Positions 36,501 through 49,969 are shown, counted from the first letter of the stretch. The stretch: DNA of 64,000 nucleotides from Macrotrachela quadricornifera (GCA_022393335.1 JAJEKB010020217.1:158267-222266), one strand, 5' to 3'. The notes: generated by a model from the letters alone, not told the origin. Numbers and translations are program-made.

Positions 36501-37277
36501 TTGAAATAAGATTAAATTCGAATATTACAATATCAACAGGTTCAGATGGTACTTGAGTTAATCTAAATTAAAAAAATTAAAATTTTTTCTTTTGTTTTAT
36601 TTTTCTTTGATAACATACCGATCAAAATCAGACATTAAACTAACAGAAAATGTATGATTTTTATCTAATCGATATCCATCAGTTTGTTTAACTGCTTCAT
36701 ATGCCATCTGTTCATTTTCAAATTCAAAAAATCCATAACTAAATTAAATAAATAATAATATTATTTTAATAAAATTATTATTATTATTATACCCTTTAGT
36801 TTTTCCTTCTGAATCTAATGGATAATATTCATTTCGACAATTACCAAATTTACTATAAACTTTTGAAATAGCTGCTTTTAATTTTTCAAGTTTAACTTGA
36901 TCAATTTTGGGTATATTATCAACAATTATTATATTATTAAGACTTGCATGTTCACGTGGACGTTCACTTATTAAGTCTGGACAGAGAACTAATATAAAAA
37001 ATAATTTAAATATATATATATATTTTCAAAAATAAAAAATTATAGAATATATACCATCATCACCCAAATCTGATCCATAATCTTCATCAGTAAAATCAGG
37101 TGTTATACCATTATCATCTTCCTAAAATAATCAAATAAAAACATAATATTAATTTTTCATATCACAAACGTCTTCTTCTTCTTCTTCTTCATCTTCATCT
37201 ACTATTTCATCATCATCATCAAATTCATTATTTGCTTGTTCATCTGTACTGCCATTTTCAAATGGTTGTTCAGGCAT
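33520..37277 (-). CDS. EIF3B: Eukaryotic translation initiation factor 3 subunit B
   Basis: Core scaffold subunit of eIF3, which binds the 40S ribosome and the other eIF3 subunits during initiation. I see about 16 exons between the ATG at 37277 and the stop at 33520, around 700 residues. The N-terminus is strongly acidic (poly-Glu/Asp, 37150-37240). It is followed by the RRM ([12 protein letters not shown] ... [16 protein letters not shown]), then the beta-propeller with typical eIF3b strings such as [37 protein letters not shown] and [16 protein letters not shown]. The C-terminal helix [13 protein letters not shown], which binds eIF3i/g in other species, is present. Two introns are long (about 34190-34700 and 35790-36165); the rest are about 40-60 bp. 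No lesion was seen. Confidence 0.95.
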
Positions 37278-37837
37278 GATTTTTTTCTTGAGTAGAATGG
37301 AAAAAATCTATAATAATCGATAAAAACTATCCTATAATCAATGATTGTTATTGATTTTTTTAAAATTTAAATCTCCAATCCGAAAAGAGAAATTTGATTC
37401 TTGCGTTTATTGGTGACTAAGTGATACATTTTGTTAGTTAGTGAAGTAAAGATGGTCGCTATCCAAAGTAAAAGAAAAGTATAGATGTCACTATAACATT
37501 TTATTCGGAATTTGACAAACGTTGAAAACTTTTTGTATCAAGAATTGAAATTGAGATAAATAAATTCAAAATATATAATTTTTATATTTTAATGTAAGAA
37601 AAAAATTCGTTTTTATGTCGTTTGATTTTTGTAAAATAGTGGTTTGATTTGTGAATAATTATTTTTTATCAATGTTTTCATCTTTCTAATACCTTTCATA
37701 TTGTATAAACAGTGAAAAATAAACTGTTTTTCATTAACCAAAAAATACAAATGACGTATCAAGATATTTTTTATCGAAAAGAATGAAATGGTATGAAATT
37801 TATTTATATTAATATAAAACAAAAAAAACAATGTTAT
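37278..37837. other. Spacer between eIF3b start and the next upstream gene's end
   Basis: 560 bp containing the eIF3b upstream region and the 3'UTR of the disordered-protein gene; no other gene is visible. Confidence 0.45.
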
Positions 37838-40159
37838 TTAAAATGTGTCAGTTTCGGTTTTATTATCTTCTTGTGTTTTGGAATTCCTTTTTTGAAATTT
37901 CAATGTAGCTGCTGCATCCTTGTCGTCGACTTTTTCTTCTTTTTTAATTTCCACTTTAGTTTGGTCATTTTCATTTGATTTTTGTTCCTCTATATAAATA
38001 ACAAATACATGTAAATAATAATTATTGTATTATTATAGACAAACCTTGTTTTTTAGCTCCTTGAGGATTTACATCGATTACAACAGCAGTTTTTTGTACA
38101 GCTTCATCAATACGATCTAAAAGATCATCAACACTTTCAATATTTTCAATGTTAACATGAATTTGGTTCTGTTCAGGTGAAGATGCATCTTTTGATGAGG
38201 GTTCCTTTTCAGTTGTTTTTACAGTTGTTGTTGATGATGATGGAGTTTCGGTTTTTTTCACTGTTGCTTCCGATGATGGTGTTTCAATTTTTTTTTCTTT
38301 TGTTTCAGAAGTCGGAGTTTCGGTTTTTGTTTTTGTCGTTTCTGACGTTGGTGTTTCAGTTTTTTTTTCTGTTGTTTTTGAAGTCGGGGTTTCGGTTTCG
38401 GTTTTCGTTTTCGTCGTATCCGATGACGGTGTTTCAGTTTTTTTTTCTGTTGTTTGTGAAGTCGGGGTTTCAGTTTTCGTTTTTGTCGTTTCTGATGACG
38501 GTGTTTCAGTCTTCTTTTCTGTAGTTTCTGATGTAGAAGTTTCAGTTTTTTTTTCTGTTGCTCCTGATGATGGTGTCTCAGTTTTTTTTACCGTCGTTTC
38601 TGATGATGGTGTTTCAGTTTTTTTTTCTGTTGTTTCCGATGAAGGTGTTTCGGTTTTCTTTTCCGTTTTTGTTGCTGATGGTGTTTCAGTTTTCTTCTCT
38701 GTTGTTTTTGATAAATCTTTATTTTCATCAGTAGGTTCTGGAGAAGCTGTGTCAGTTGATGATTTTTTAGTTTTTTCAACAGAAACACTACTTGCTTGAC
38801 CAGGTGCACCTTCAAGTACAACTTTTCGTTGACCTGGTTGATTATTAATTAAAAGAAGAAGATCTTCTATTTTGTGTATATCGCCATGTGTGATACGTAT
38901 TGGTTCTTCTTCGTCAGGTTTCTTCTCAGTATCTTTTTCTTTAGGAACTGAAGTTTTTTTTTCTTCGTTTTTATTAGCAGCTTTGTCTTTACCATTATCT
39001 ACAATAATTTTCGCTTTCTCAATGGCATCATCTATTCTTTCAAGTAGATCATCGACAGTTTCTATACCTGAAATATAATCAAATGATACAATTAATGATA
39101 TTAATATGAATTATAATTTATCAAACCATCAAATGAAATATGAACTTTGTCATTTGGATTTGGTTCAGTTGCCGATTTTTTTGATTCATCAGAATCATCC
39201 GGAGCATTATCTGGTTTGTCACCTGGCTTCTTTGATTCATTAGTTGATGATGCACCTGTTGGTTTTGCATCTTTATCTTTACTATCAGCTGATTTTGCAT
39301 CCTCATCTTTACCACCAGCTGGTTCTAAACAAGATTATTTATAAAATAGATTCATTTTAGAAATATCTTACTAGAAGAAGATGCAGCAGCTGCACCTTTT
39401 TGATTACCAGAAGGAGCAGCAGCACCATCATCTTTCTTTTCACCAGGAGGTTTAGAATCACCTCCAGATGGTGGTTGGGTAGCTTTACTGGCTGAATCAC
39501 TACTAGCTGGTTCTAGAAAAAAAAGATATTTTCTCATGTATATTAATCGTCTAAATATCATACTTGAAGATGATGCAGCAGTATCTTCTTTTTCACCACC
39601 ACCACCACCACCAGATGGTAAACCTGGATGTTTGGGAGCAGAACTGCCACCAGCTGGTTCTAAATCAAAAATTTATTGTTTTATATTATTTGACTAAATA
39701 ACTTACTTGCCGATGATGGAGCGGCAGCACCACCTTCTTTATCATCAGATGGTTTATCATCTTTCTTTGCACCTTAAAATAAAGTAGAAAAAAATCAATA
39801 TCTTTGTTTAAAAACCTGTATTAAATATTATTACCTGAAGAAGATGATGGTGGTTTTGATGTATCTTCTTCATCATCATCATCGTCATCAGACTCTTTCC
39901 CACCAACTTTTGGAGGTTTTGATGATGTTTTCATTTTATCTTTTTTTTTGGGGTTTTTTGAATCGTCACTATGTTTTATACCATGTACTTTTTCTTTTAC
40001 TTCATCGGTAAATCCGTGTACTTTATCACGAATTGAATGAGCTGCTTTTGTTAAAATATTTTCATCATCCGAATCAGAACCTTTTTTAGTTTTTGTTGTA
40101 GTTGTAGTTGTCTTCTTTTTGTCTGTTGCACTATGAGATGGAGGTTGGGCGTTAGACAT
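37838..40159 (-). CDS. Intrinsically disordered repeat protein with LEA-like N-terminus
   Basis: Seven exons (40159-39835, 39772-39707, 39659-39564, 39512-39372, 39324-39127, 39067-38045, 37989-37838) total 2001 nt, 666 residues. The first exon holds an amphipathic helix, ENILTKAAHSIRDKVHGF followed by a related DEVKEKVHGIKH unit, resembling group 3 LEA motifs, then Lys-rich and poly-Asp stretches. Exons 2-5 are all multiples of three with the same phase, three of them opening with KPAG/KPAS; they read as duplicated Ser/Gly/Pro/Asp modules, one containing poly-Gly. Exon 6 encodes 341 residues without Met, Trp, Cys or Tyr and includes 13 copies of a 12-residue unit (consensus TETPSSETTEKK). 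It has VDDLL[DE]RID[DE]A at both ends. No signal peptide or membrane segment is seen. A role in desiccation or stress protection is plausible by composition only. Confidence 0.75.
38240..38710 (-). repeat. Coding minisatellite, 13 x 36 bp
   Basis: Tandem 36-bp units encoding 12 residues each (Thr-Glu-Thr-Pro-Ser-Ser core). The conserved GAA codon recurs at 36-bp spacing from 38247 to 38685, with one 6-bp expansion near 38391-38397 (an extra Thr-Glu). Length changes in multiples of 12 residues between alleles would be expected. Confidence 0.85.
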
Positions 40160-43140
40160 AATTGTGTTCGTTAGAAGAGAAAAATCGTCGTTATTTTTGA
40201 GTATACAATTGAAGTGTATGTGATCAGAAATAGTATAGCTGTCCTTTTATCGTCAAAAATAAGCACGATAAAACACCGCGTGAGTAATTGGATACACATG
40301 ACTGATCGCGTCATTCGATTAACATGAGCGATTGATGTTTATTCATGATAAATATTTCAAGGTTGACCCAGTGCGCAAAATCGAGAGTAGGGAATGAAGT
40401 GCATTAAATCTTTAGGACTAAATATAATTTGATAAAAATGATTGTTAATATTGAAAAAGGTGTGGTCAGAGGTGAGGCAGTATTTCGTTTGTTGAACTAG
40501 TATTGTGATTTATTGAATATAATGATGAAATTTTGTAGCGGATATTTCGGCCCTTCAGCAATTTTTAAAGATTTTATTTGTATTAACGAAACACAAACCA
40601 AACCTCCAACCACGTTGTATCAAGTTAAAAAATGAATATTCAAATTGAAAAATATTGAGATGGTGTAATAACTTTTTGGAAAGACATTTTGAAACATTTA
40701 CATAGAACAAACGAAATTTGTTTTTGTTCTTCATCTCGTCAAAAACAACATGGACACTGTATTCTTTTAAAGAAGAAAGTAAAGTTGGAAATTTTTATTA
40801 ATAATCAAGAGAAAAGAAAAATCAGAGATCAAGTTGATCTACAGGATATTTACAAAACATTTTATATACAATTTTATGTCAAAAAGTATAGCGATTGTTC
40901 ATTCAATCTATTTAAGTAAAACTTTGAAAATTTTGTTCATTTTACAAGTAAAATGTATGAGAGTCTTTCGAAGAGTATTGAGTCTGTACTCGTCACGGTT
41001 ACTTTATTTTTCTTCTCTTTCTATTGCGTCGTACTGACGACAACTACGACGTACATTTATCAATCTTTTTTTTCTTTTCTTTCCTTCATCATCGTGTATT
41101 TGTCAAAACCTTCTTTTTTTGTCGATATTAATCAGATAGATTTCTCCCTTTCTCATGGATTTATACACTGTAATATAGGAAAATAAAAGAGGTAGTTTGT
41201 TATCAATCACCCATTGGCAATACGTAGGTTGTAGTAGCATAAGATATTTTATTTTTGACCAATCTTTCGAAGTCACATTTTTATTTATTATAGAATGGAA
41301 CAAAAAAGATCGATATTGTGTTGTTGTGAAAGAAAAAAAAAGACACGTGAGAGCATAGCATCAAAATATACTAACAGGATGATTGTATAAAATTACCAGA
41401 AGAATACTCGAGAAAAAATCACTTTTTCTATCAATTCAAAATAGAACATAACATCGAAGTATTTTAATGAAAAAAAAGATAAACGATCTTATTTTATTTG
41501 AATCATCGTCTTGCTCATATGACTGAAGATATTAAATGAAAAGCATATAATCTTTAAAATAGATTTATAATAAATAATAAAGTAAATCATATTTTTGCAT
41601 ATAATGGATTTATTCAGATGACACTGAAAAAGATATATCAAACAATTTGATATTTGATATTATGCAAAACTATTTTTTTCTAATTTAACTAGTTTATTTA
41701 TACCTTGAAAACCTATCTATTAATATCCATCTGCAATTACAATTATTTCTTTCCTGTTTTTTTAACCTGTACCGTTAAAAACATACGTAAATGTTAATGA
41801 AAAAATGTACTTGTTTTTAACTTATTATGTAGTACTCTATTCCAAGATTAATTCCTCAACTAAATATACTATCTATCGACTTCTAATAAGAACATTATGA
41901 GTAATAAATTATAGCAATCAACTTCCGATAGTAATTGTATCAAAATAATCATGTATGAAGAAAAAAAAATCAAAATAAAACTATTTTCTGTAAATTTTTA
42001 ACTTTTAAATTATGAGAAATTTAACAAGACAATTTTTCACTCTTATTACGTATTACTACCTTCTTTTTAAATTCTAATGCATTATAACGATTCAATGAAT
42101 GAATTTTTTTAGTCGTAGAATGCATAATAATTGTGATCTTTCTAATTACTTATGATGTTTTTTAAGATTCTTCTTTACATATTGTTTCAAAACTATAAAG
42201 TAAAGCATGGTTACTTATTACTATCCAAAAAATGTTTTTATACAATTCTGAAGATCCTACTCTCTCGATTTCATTATAGCTAAGTATTGAAAACTTCTTC
42301 ATTTCTTAGAAAATTTCCAATCAATATTAATTTGATGATTTTCTGTTAATAAAAGTGATAGAATTAAATGTACTCACATACTCTAATCGTTAACAGTTGC
42401 AAGAAAGCATCTATTCATACTTATCAACTATATATGATAAGCGTTCTAGTTTTCTAAAAAATCTTAAGATGTTTATATCCAGTCATCTTGCAAATGTATT
42501 CCCTAAATTGTCAGATAATATTCAACAACGAGAATAATTAAATTATTTTCATTAAAAATTGATATATTAAAATACTTTCTAACTGAGTTGTACAACAAAC
42601 AAAATAGATGCAACACTTTTTGTTCTGTCATTTCTTTCACTTCTGTCTGTTTAGAACATAATATAAGATACGAATTCATCACGGTAATTTTCAAGATTTG
42701 ATAAAGAGATTCAAGTTTATTGTATATCAAAGTTTGCAATTTGAATTCTTTTACCAGCAACAAAAAATGACGATTTGTAGTCGTAGTATACGATACTTCA
42801 ATAATTTTATTATTATTATCATCTAGTATAACCTATATGCTGATAATATAAATTTTAAAAACTATTAGTAAAAGGTATTAGATCTTATAGAATAGAAACA
42901 TTTATTTAGAATTAACTTATGATGAGAAATTATAAACCTACTAAATAACGAACTACTATGCAGAAATAAAAAATTTAGTATGACAACATTAATTACTGAA
43001 TAAAATTGTGTAAGTCTGTGTCTTTGTATCAAATTGTATGATTATGATGTCAAATTTAGACTTGCATGCATGTTTTAAGATCTCTAGTAACTGATTCACT
43101 GACAATCTGTAGAAATATTTATCTCTATTTAATACTATTC
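40160..43140. other. 3-kb gene-free stretch
   Basis: Upstream region of the disordered-protein gene followed by AT-rich sequence. Short open frames look random; no promoter element or repeat could be singled out. Confidence 0.45.
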
Positions 43141-43144
43141 GATA

Positions 43145-43862
43145 TTACACATTGATTTGATATTGAGTTTCTAGAATACATTCAGATGAAAGACAAATTT
43201 GATTCTGGAAGTTTTTTTGTAGTTTATATGAAGGAGTTTCATTGCCAGTATTCATTTTAATAGTACTATCTGATTCCTTAGTGGACTTTAGAGGAGGCTC
43301 TTGATATCTCCATTCATTATTGTGCACGTGAGGTTTTTGATACTTTGATGTTATATCCATCAGCAACCCGTTTATCGTTTAGTCGGGATTATCAGATACT
43401 TGAGTTGAATTTTCCGTCTAAATAAAAAGAATAAGGAAAAATAAATCTATATTGTGAGATTTTCAAGTCGATTAGAACTCGATTTGTTTTCAGCATAGTT
43501 GGTTCATGAAAACATATTCAAAAAAATGACCAGTAGCATAGGGTGTAATGTGAAACGGACAAAAATATCGACAAGTAAAGCATTTATTTGCTATATGCTT
43601 CTTGGAAATATATTTAATCGATCATTTACACAGATAGTATTCTTGTTTCTACTAGCATGGTGTTCATAGAAATTGTGACATATTTCTTCTGTATATCTTA
43701 CTGTGATACTGGCCATATATGTTCAAATGATGGCAAAATAAGAGAAAGTATCTGTCTAGATTGCCTTTCTGTATATATAACTTTCGTATGAATTCCAATA
43801 CATTTCTGTGATGCTTGTTTTGTAAGAAAAAAAAGTACTGCAGATAAACGAGCATATCATTA
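43145..43862 (-). pseudogene. Decayed gene, probably multipass membrane protein
   Basis: Reading the minus strand downward from about 43860, one frame is protein-like through several stops. It contains a Tyr/Ser-rich segment (near MYWNSYESYIYRKAI, then a stop), then ITVRYTEEICHNFYEHHAS, NTICVNDRLNIFPRSI, a stop, and a hydrophobic FVRFTLHPMLLVIFLNMF segment. After an intron-like gap ending in TTTTATTTAG (about 43422), a last exon encodes a hydrophilic Ser/Pro/Gln-rich tail, with one more stop, ending at 43145. Composition and conserved-looking strings suggest a recently lost gene. I do not recognise the family; a receptor or transporter C-terminus would fit. Confidence 0.42.
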
Positions 43863-46600
43863 TTTCAGTTCATATATTTATTAAATTAAAATATAACTTT
43901 TATCTTATATCAGAAAGTCATTGACTCCAAGAGCACAATCTGATATGATCACAATCCTTTCATTGTAATCATCATCAAAGATTCGGGCATATAAATACAA
44001 GAGAGATCATTTAAATTTTCGCAATAAGTATCTTATTTTTAGATCTCTTAAATATTATTTGTCTATCTCTTATTTATTGTTCTTTTGTAATGGTATAAGA
44101 GTTATTCATGTTGTACTAAACAGTCCACATACGGCAGTAAACGGATAAAACAATCTTTTGATAGCAATCCATAGATTTTTGTTTTCAAAGTCTATTATAA
44201 AATAAAGATCTTTACATACTCTCAGACCCAATACTATAGAATACAAACGATTGTCGATACCCTATCATTCAACAGTTAATCATGGTGTATCTTCACATAA
44301 TTACGTAAACCTCATGTATACTTTCCGTATCTCATTATGATATTGCTTAATTAAAATATATTAAAATCATGACTAAGCGCGGCGTGATGATACATAATTA
44401 ATAGTTCTCATGCAGGATATACTATATCATCGAGTAGTCGATGATCCTGTGAGCTTTCTCGTCAAGATCATCCTTTCATGATCTTGCATATTATTTAGAA
44501 AATTTTATTTTTTTGATTAGTATGAAGCTTCGAGTAATATTATAATCTTTTTATATATCAACCAATAACTTTTGCTAAGCTTTATATGGTTTAGCACAAC
44601 CAGATATTTGAGAACGTTTAGCTGCCAAAGTTCATCATTGTGAAGACTATGTTGATTACTAAGATAACCAAAAAATATATAATTCGTTTCTTTATTAAAT
44701 GATAACTATCTTGTCACTCTATCATAATGATAAATTTCTAGTCTTGTGTTTATTTCGTTACTCGAAGTCTATATTAATGCATATGATGCAAAAATGACTA
44801 TCATGGAACTAAAACTGGTTGCATGAATACAAATGCATCATCAGAATGAGGATATTCTATGAACTACTACGTTACAGTATATTTCTATTGGTCCATCATG
44901 CGAATGTGACTTGTTTACGAATATCTTACAAATAATAATAATTATAATCGTATTTTAGCAAGACCTCGTTTGATTTTTATAAATAAGTGAATAAAGATGT
45001 GATCTTTTAGCATAGAAGATCATGGTAATTTTTAGTAGTAAATAAGTCTGAATCCCACCTTTGAAGCACTATAAACAAATTTAATAAAAAACCTATTTAC
45101 ACTAAAAATGAAAAAAAATGTGCAAAATCTTTTTCTTTATTTTTTCTGGACATATGCAGAGAAACAAAAAAAGAACAATTCAACGTGTGCCTTTTCGTTC
45201 CGTTTATATCGATAACTGCAACAGTTAATGAAATGCACATTTTTACACCAAGAAAAATAAATCATTTGTAATTATTACAGAAAAAAATTGTAATACATTG
45301 TATTACGTCTGTTTGAATGGATATGGCTTTTCAGCATATCCGTAGTATTTAGTTGAGTTCATGCTTAAAACAATTTTTTCTAGCATTATTTGTCATTGTA
45401 GTGGCATATTTGCCATTTCTTTTACATATTTTACTCTTCTTTATACTGAAAAGAAAATGTGATGGCGCAATAACATGACTCCTATAGATGAGTAATAAAC
45501 GTTCTTTGTTATTGAAAAAAGAAACGTACTAATGATTTTTTCAATTAATTGTCTCTCGTTAAACTATAATATTCAACTGATTAAAATAATAAAAAAACTG
45601 AATGTATATACACTTGGAAAATAATCATTGTTGATTTTTTAAATATATCATTACTATAAAAAAATATGTTAAAAATAAAACTTATATTTTATGAAAGCGC
45701 TCATAGTTGTCTATCATCTTGAATATTTATAGATTAGTTTGTGCTTTTCTACTAGAAAATAAAATCTATTACAAGGGAAGTATCCTTATCATCAGATTCT
45801 CATGGATCGGAGATCGTCAGTATCATCATAACTAATTTCTAAAAGTCTTCACTATTATAAACATATATTTTCATCAGTTAATTATATATTCTAGTCAGCC
45901 TTGGAATTCTCTATCATTCTATGTGCTAATTTATTATGTGCAAAAAAGTAGCTGTTAGTTGTCTGAATTTTCTTTCTCATGTTTTTGAAAAAAACTGCTT
46001 TAGAACTATCTCAAATATTAAGGCAAAATTACTGCGTATAAAACGAGGACAGTACGCTTTTTTCAAGTTTCCATTAGATCATTAAAAATACTACATAAGT
46101 TGAATATTAACCGTTTATCAATGAATCGATCAGTGAACTTTTTTTTTAAGAGAAACAATAGTCAGGTTTTATGGACGAATTGATATCGCACTACTATGAG
46201 TATGACTTTAAATAGGCTTCTTCACATTTTTAGTTAAAGGAGATGATCAAAAAAAAAGTGACATTCATCAATTAAGTAAATAGAACAACAAGTATTTATA
46301 ATTTTTTAAAGATTTGATGCGAATAAATGCTCATATAACTATTTCTAGCTCACAATCAAGAACAGATTAGATTTATCAAAATTAGTAGAAAAGAAAGTAC
46401 CAGAACTAAGACTAAAATAAACTTAAATCTGTACATTATTCGTACGACGATATGACACAAACACATACTATATATTATTATCGTTTCGTTCTGGTTTATT
46501 CATTTGTTTTTAAAATAGAAAAATACATATTTTGTTTGAACATAAAAAAAAGAAAGATTGTCAAGTTATACAAACACGCACAATAAATATCTAATAGGAA
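43863..46600. other. 2.7-kb stretch without an intact gene
   Basis: No supported gene. A 30-codon protein-like fragment interrupted by stops is seen on the plus strand at about 44585-44665 (see findings). The rest is AT-rich with no recognised repeat. Confidence 0.4.
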
Positions 46601-46636
46601 GAGTTGTTTTAAATACTAAAAGATACTGTATTAATT

Positions 46637-49600
46637 TCACCATAATTGAGTTTCTCGTACGTCGGATATAATATGATTTGCTTTATGTAATGCCTAGAAA
46701 CATTTTTTGAAATAAATTTTATTAAAATTAAAATATTCAAAATTACTTCAAGCATTTCTTGTGCATCTTTACGTCTTTGTGCAATATGACTAGATTCATT
46801 AAGTAATTCATCATGTTCATTAGTCGATGACTTATATAATAATGACACAAGTTCACTTTGTAATTGATCTTTAACATAATTTACAAGAAAATGCATTATA
46901 GATTTTGGTACACTATCTTGAATATTTTTTCGTATAATTAAAAAATAAGAACGAATTAATTTTTCTAAATAATAATAATAAAAAAATCTCGAAATAATAA
47001 AATAATACATATAAATTATTTACCAATCACTTCACAATCACGTTGTTCACGTGGTGATAATTTTCGACCATTAATATTTGTCTAAAAAACAAAACTTCAT
47101 TAAAATGATCAAAGAGAAATTAGATAAAAACAATTTCCCTTGAGTTTACATCCAAATTTAGACATGATATACTCTGGCAGAGGATTATAATAAATAATTC
47201 TAGTCTATATTTTGATAATGTGAAAAATCTCTAAGATATATCACTATAATTTAATTATTTACAATAGAAATATGTAGAACTCAACTTACTCCATCACCTA
47301 GCGGTGCCATCGCTACTATTGTTGAAGATATAGTAACAGTATTCGATATTGATGGTGAAGAATGTACACCATTAACTAACGATTCATTATAATCATTACG
47401 TTGAGTTAATATTCGACTTGTTGAACCCAATTTATTTAGTAATGTTTCATCATTTTTCTAAAAAAAATATTCAAATTAAAATTTTCTAATTAATATTCTC
47501 TTAAACAAACTCGTTTCTCATGTTTTGATTTATTTTGTATTTGATTTATATTCATTGTATTATCTTCATTAGTTAACGATGTATTTATTAATCCAGCTTC
47601 ATAAAAATCTGGATGTTTTGTATTAATATATGCTAATTCAATTTCAATTATATTTTCTACCATATGATTTGTTTCTGGTAAACGACGACGTAATAATTGT
47701 GTAACAACATCAACAATTTTTTCATGTAAACGAGGAAAACGAATAAATTCTTGCTAAAAATATAAAATAAAATATATCGATCAAAAAAAAACAAAATCTA
47801 AATCTTTACTTGTGCACCACAATGTTGAATAATTCTTTGTAATTCTTCATGTACTAATTCAACACAACGTAAACATGGATCTTCTAAACGTTTTATTTGA
47901 CGTTTAACAAGTAATTCAAATGCAATTTCTGGAACAAATAAAGCTGGTTTTGAACCCTAAATTAAAGAAAAATATTTAAAAATAATTATAAAAAAAGAAA
48001 TAATACAGTAGCATTTCGTATGGCTGTAAGAATATCAAATGTAGTTAAATTATCTAATGGATTAATTGAGCTAAGAGCACGTGCAAATGTTTCATGAAAT
48101 ATATAACAAATTCGTGCACCACCACATCTAATATAAAAGCAAGAAGAAAAAAAAATGTGTCATTTCTTTTATCTTTAATATGCAAAAAATTTTAAATACA
48201 AACAATTCTGAAACTTCAATATCTTTTGCTGTGCCTTCAATTGTTGCACAATAACTTGAAGCAAATTTTGTTATTATTTGAAGAAGAAATCGACTCTAAA
48301 AAAAACTAATTTTTTATAAATTAAATTATTTCTATATACTTTATCATCAATTGGTTCACCGAATGAATTAACAAGTGTTTGAAAATGAGATATCATTTGA
48401 TTAAGACGAGTTTTTAATGATGGTAAACAATCACGTATATGATACATGAGTAACTATTAAAAAAGAAAAAGTTATTTTCTTTATTTAATAATTCTTAAAA
48501 TATACTCTATTTAATGTTTTAGCAAGAACTGCTGTTCCATTACAATTAGCAATAGATGGATAAGTTTTTTGAAGAAAAGCAGTTTCATAACGAAGTGCTT
48601 CATCAATTGGCTAAAAGAAAATATAAAATTTTTTAATATTTAAGACTAAAAAAAAACTAATATACTTTTTTCTTATTAATATCTTCTTGACTTCGATTAA
48701 CAACACCAATAATACCTAATTTTACAGGAATAATTCGTCCACATAAAACATCATATGCATCAGTTCCACGATCCATTAAATCAAGTTTTGTTAATACAGC
48801 TAAAGTTCTTCGTCCTATTAATTAAATAATAACATTATAAAATATGACTAATTCATTCATTAGGAAGAACGATGCTTTTTTTGTTTAGTTTGAGAATATC
48901 ATTTCAATGAATACTAAAAACAAACCTTCTGGATCTACTTCTTTAGCAAATTTGACTGCTTCTGATGTTGAAAAATCGACATTAGCTGGTGTTATTGCAA
49001 GAATAATAGCATTTGGATTTGATATATAATGCATAATAAGATTTCGTACTTGTTGTTCAATATCAACTGGTTGATCTTCAACAGGTATCTAAATAATAAA
49101 AAAAGATTTTTGTTTTTACCAAAAAAAAAAGTAAATTATATATTTAATTAATACTTTTGTTAAACCGGGTAAATCAATTAATGTTAATGTAACAACTTTT
49201 GGTGAATAAATTTTTAATGTTATTGGTTCTTTTGAAATATTCTATATAAAATAAATCATATGTTAAATATTATTGAAAAATTTTTGAATAAAAACTTTTT
49301 TTCCACCAATTCGATCTGTTTCGAATTCAATTTCTCGTCGAATTTCATTAAAATCTGTATAAACTTTATCTTTAATATGTGTAAAAATAGCAAATTCATT
49401 TTCATTTGGTACAGAAACTATAATAAGAAATAAAAATCTATTAATTCATTAAAAAAAAATAAATTACTTCCTAAATCTTGACATTTAATTTCTTTTTCTT
49501 CTATAGGTGTATAAACAAGTTGAAGAGTTAATGGACGTCGTGTAACAATTCCAGCACCACGTGGAAGAAAATCTCGTCCAACTATATTTTCTAATACAGA

Positions 49601-49768
49601 ACTTTTACCAGCACTCTAGAATTTTTAATATATGATGAAATGTTCAAAGAAAATAACAAAACAAACTTGTGATCCAACAACAACAATTTGTGGTAATTGA
49701 ATACTTTCTGAACCGACAGTATTAAATACATCTTGAAGTTTATTGAGAATAGGGATGAGAGCATCCAT
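46637..49768 (-). CDS. DNM1L: Dynamin-related GTPase DRP1/DNM1L
   Basis: Large GTPase that assembles into helices around mitochondria and peroxisomes and drives fission. About 15 exons run from the ATG at 49768 to the stop at 46637. The G domain is complete: VVVGSQSAGKSS (P-loop), RRPLTLQL with the switch-I Thr, DLPGLTK (switch II) and LTKLDLMD (G4). The stalk follows. A Ser/Thr/Asn-rich variable segment sits in the place of the B-insert and there is no PH domain, as in DNM1L. The GTPase effector domain ([17 protein letters not shown] onward) ends with a RETQLW terminus matching the family. The ATG lies 4 nt after a TTAATTTCAG acceptor-like site. A larger intron (about 190 bp) lies at 47090-47290. 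It is divergent from TMEM67 with 201 bp between start codons. Confidence 0.93.
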
Positions 49769-49969
49769 TAATCTGAAATTAAGTTTAAAGTCTATGAAGA
49801 TAGCTTTATATAAATTAAATCATCATTGATTTCTGATAGGTATAGTCTTCTAACCAATCAGATTTATTTTCTTTTACTTGACATTTTATAATGGTTATTT
49901 CTAGGCAACGATGAAAAAAAGATTGCTTTTATATGATCGAGTATTAATTCATTTTTTAAAATTTGAAAG
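49769..49969. promoter_or_regulatory. 201-bp divergent promoter region of DNM1L and TMEM67
   Basis: The two ATGs face away from each other across 201 bp, so both promoters must lie here or overlap. A CTAACCAATCAG stretch at about 49851-49862 contains a CCAAT box in forward orientation, a common element of divergent promoters. Confidence 0.5.

Noticed and set aside
38177..38524. Phe/Leu-rich 115-codon plus-strand frame
   Set aside because: Antisense shadow of the 36-bp coding repeat of the disordered-protein gene.
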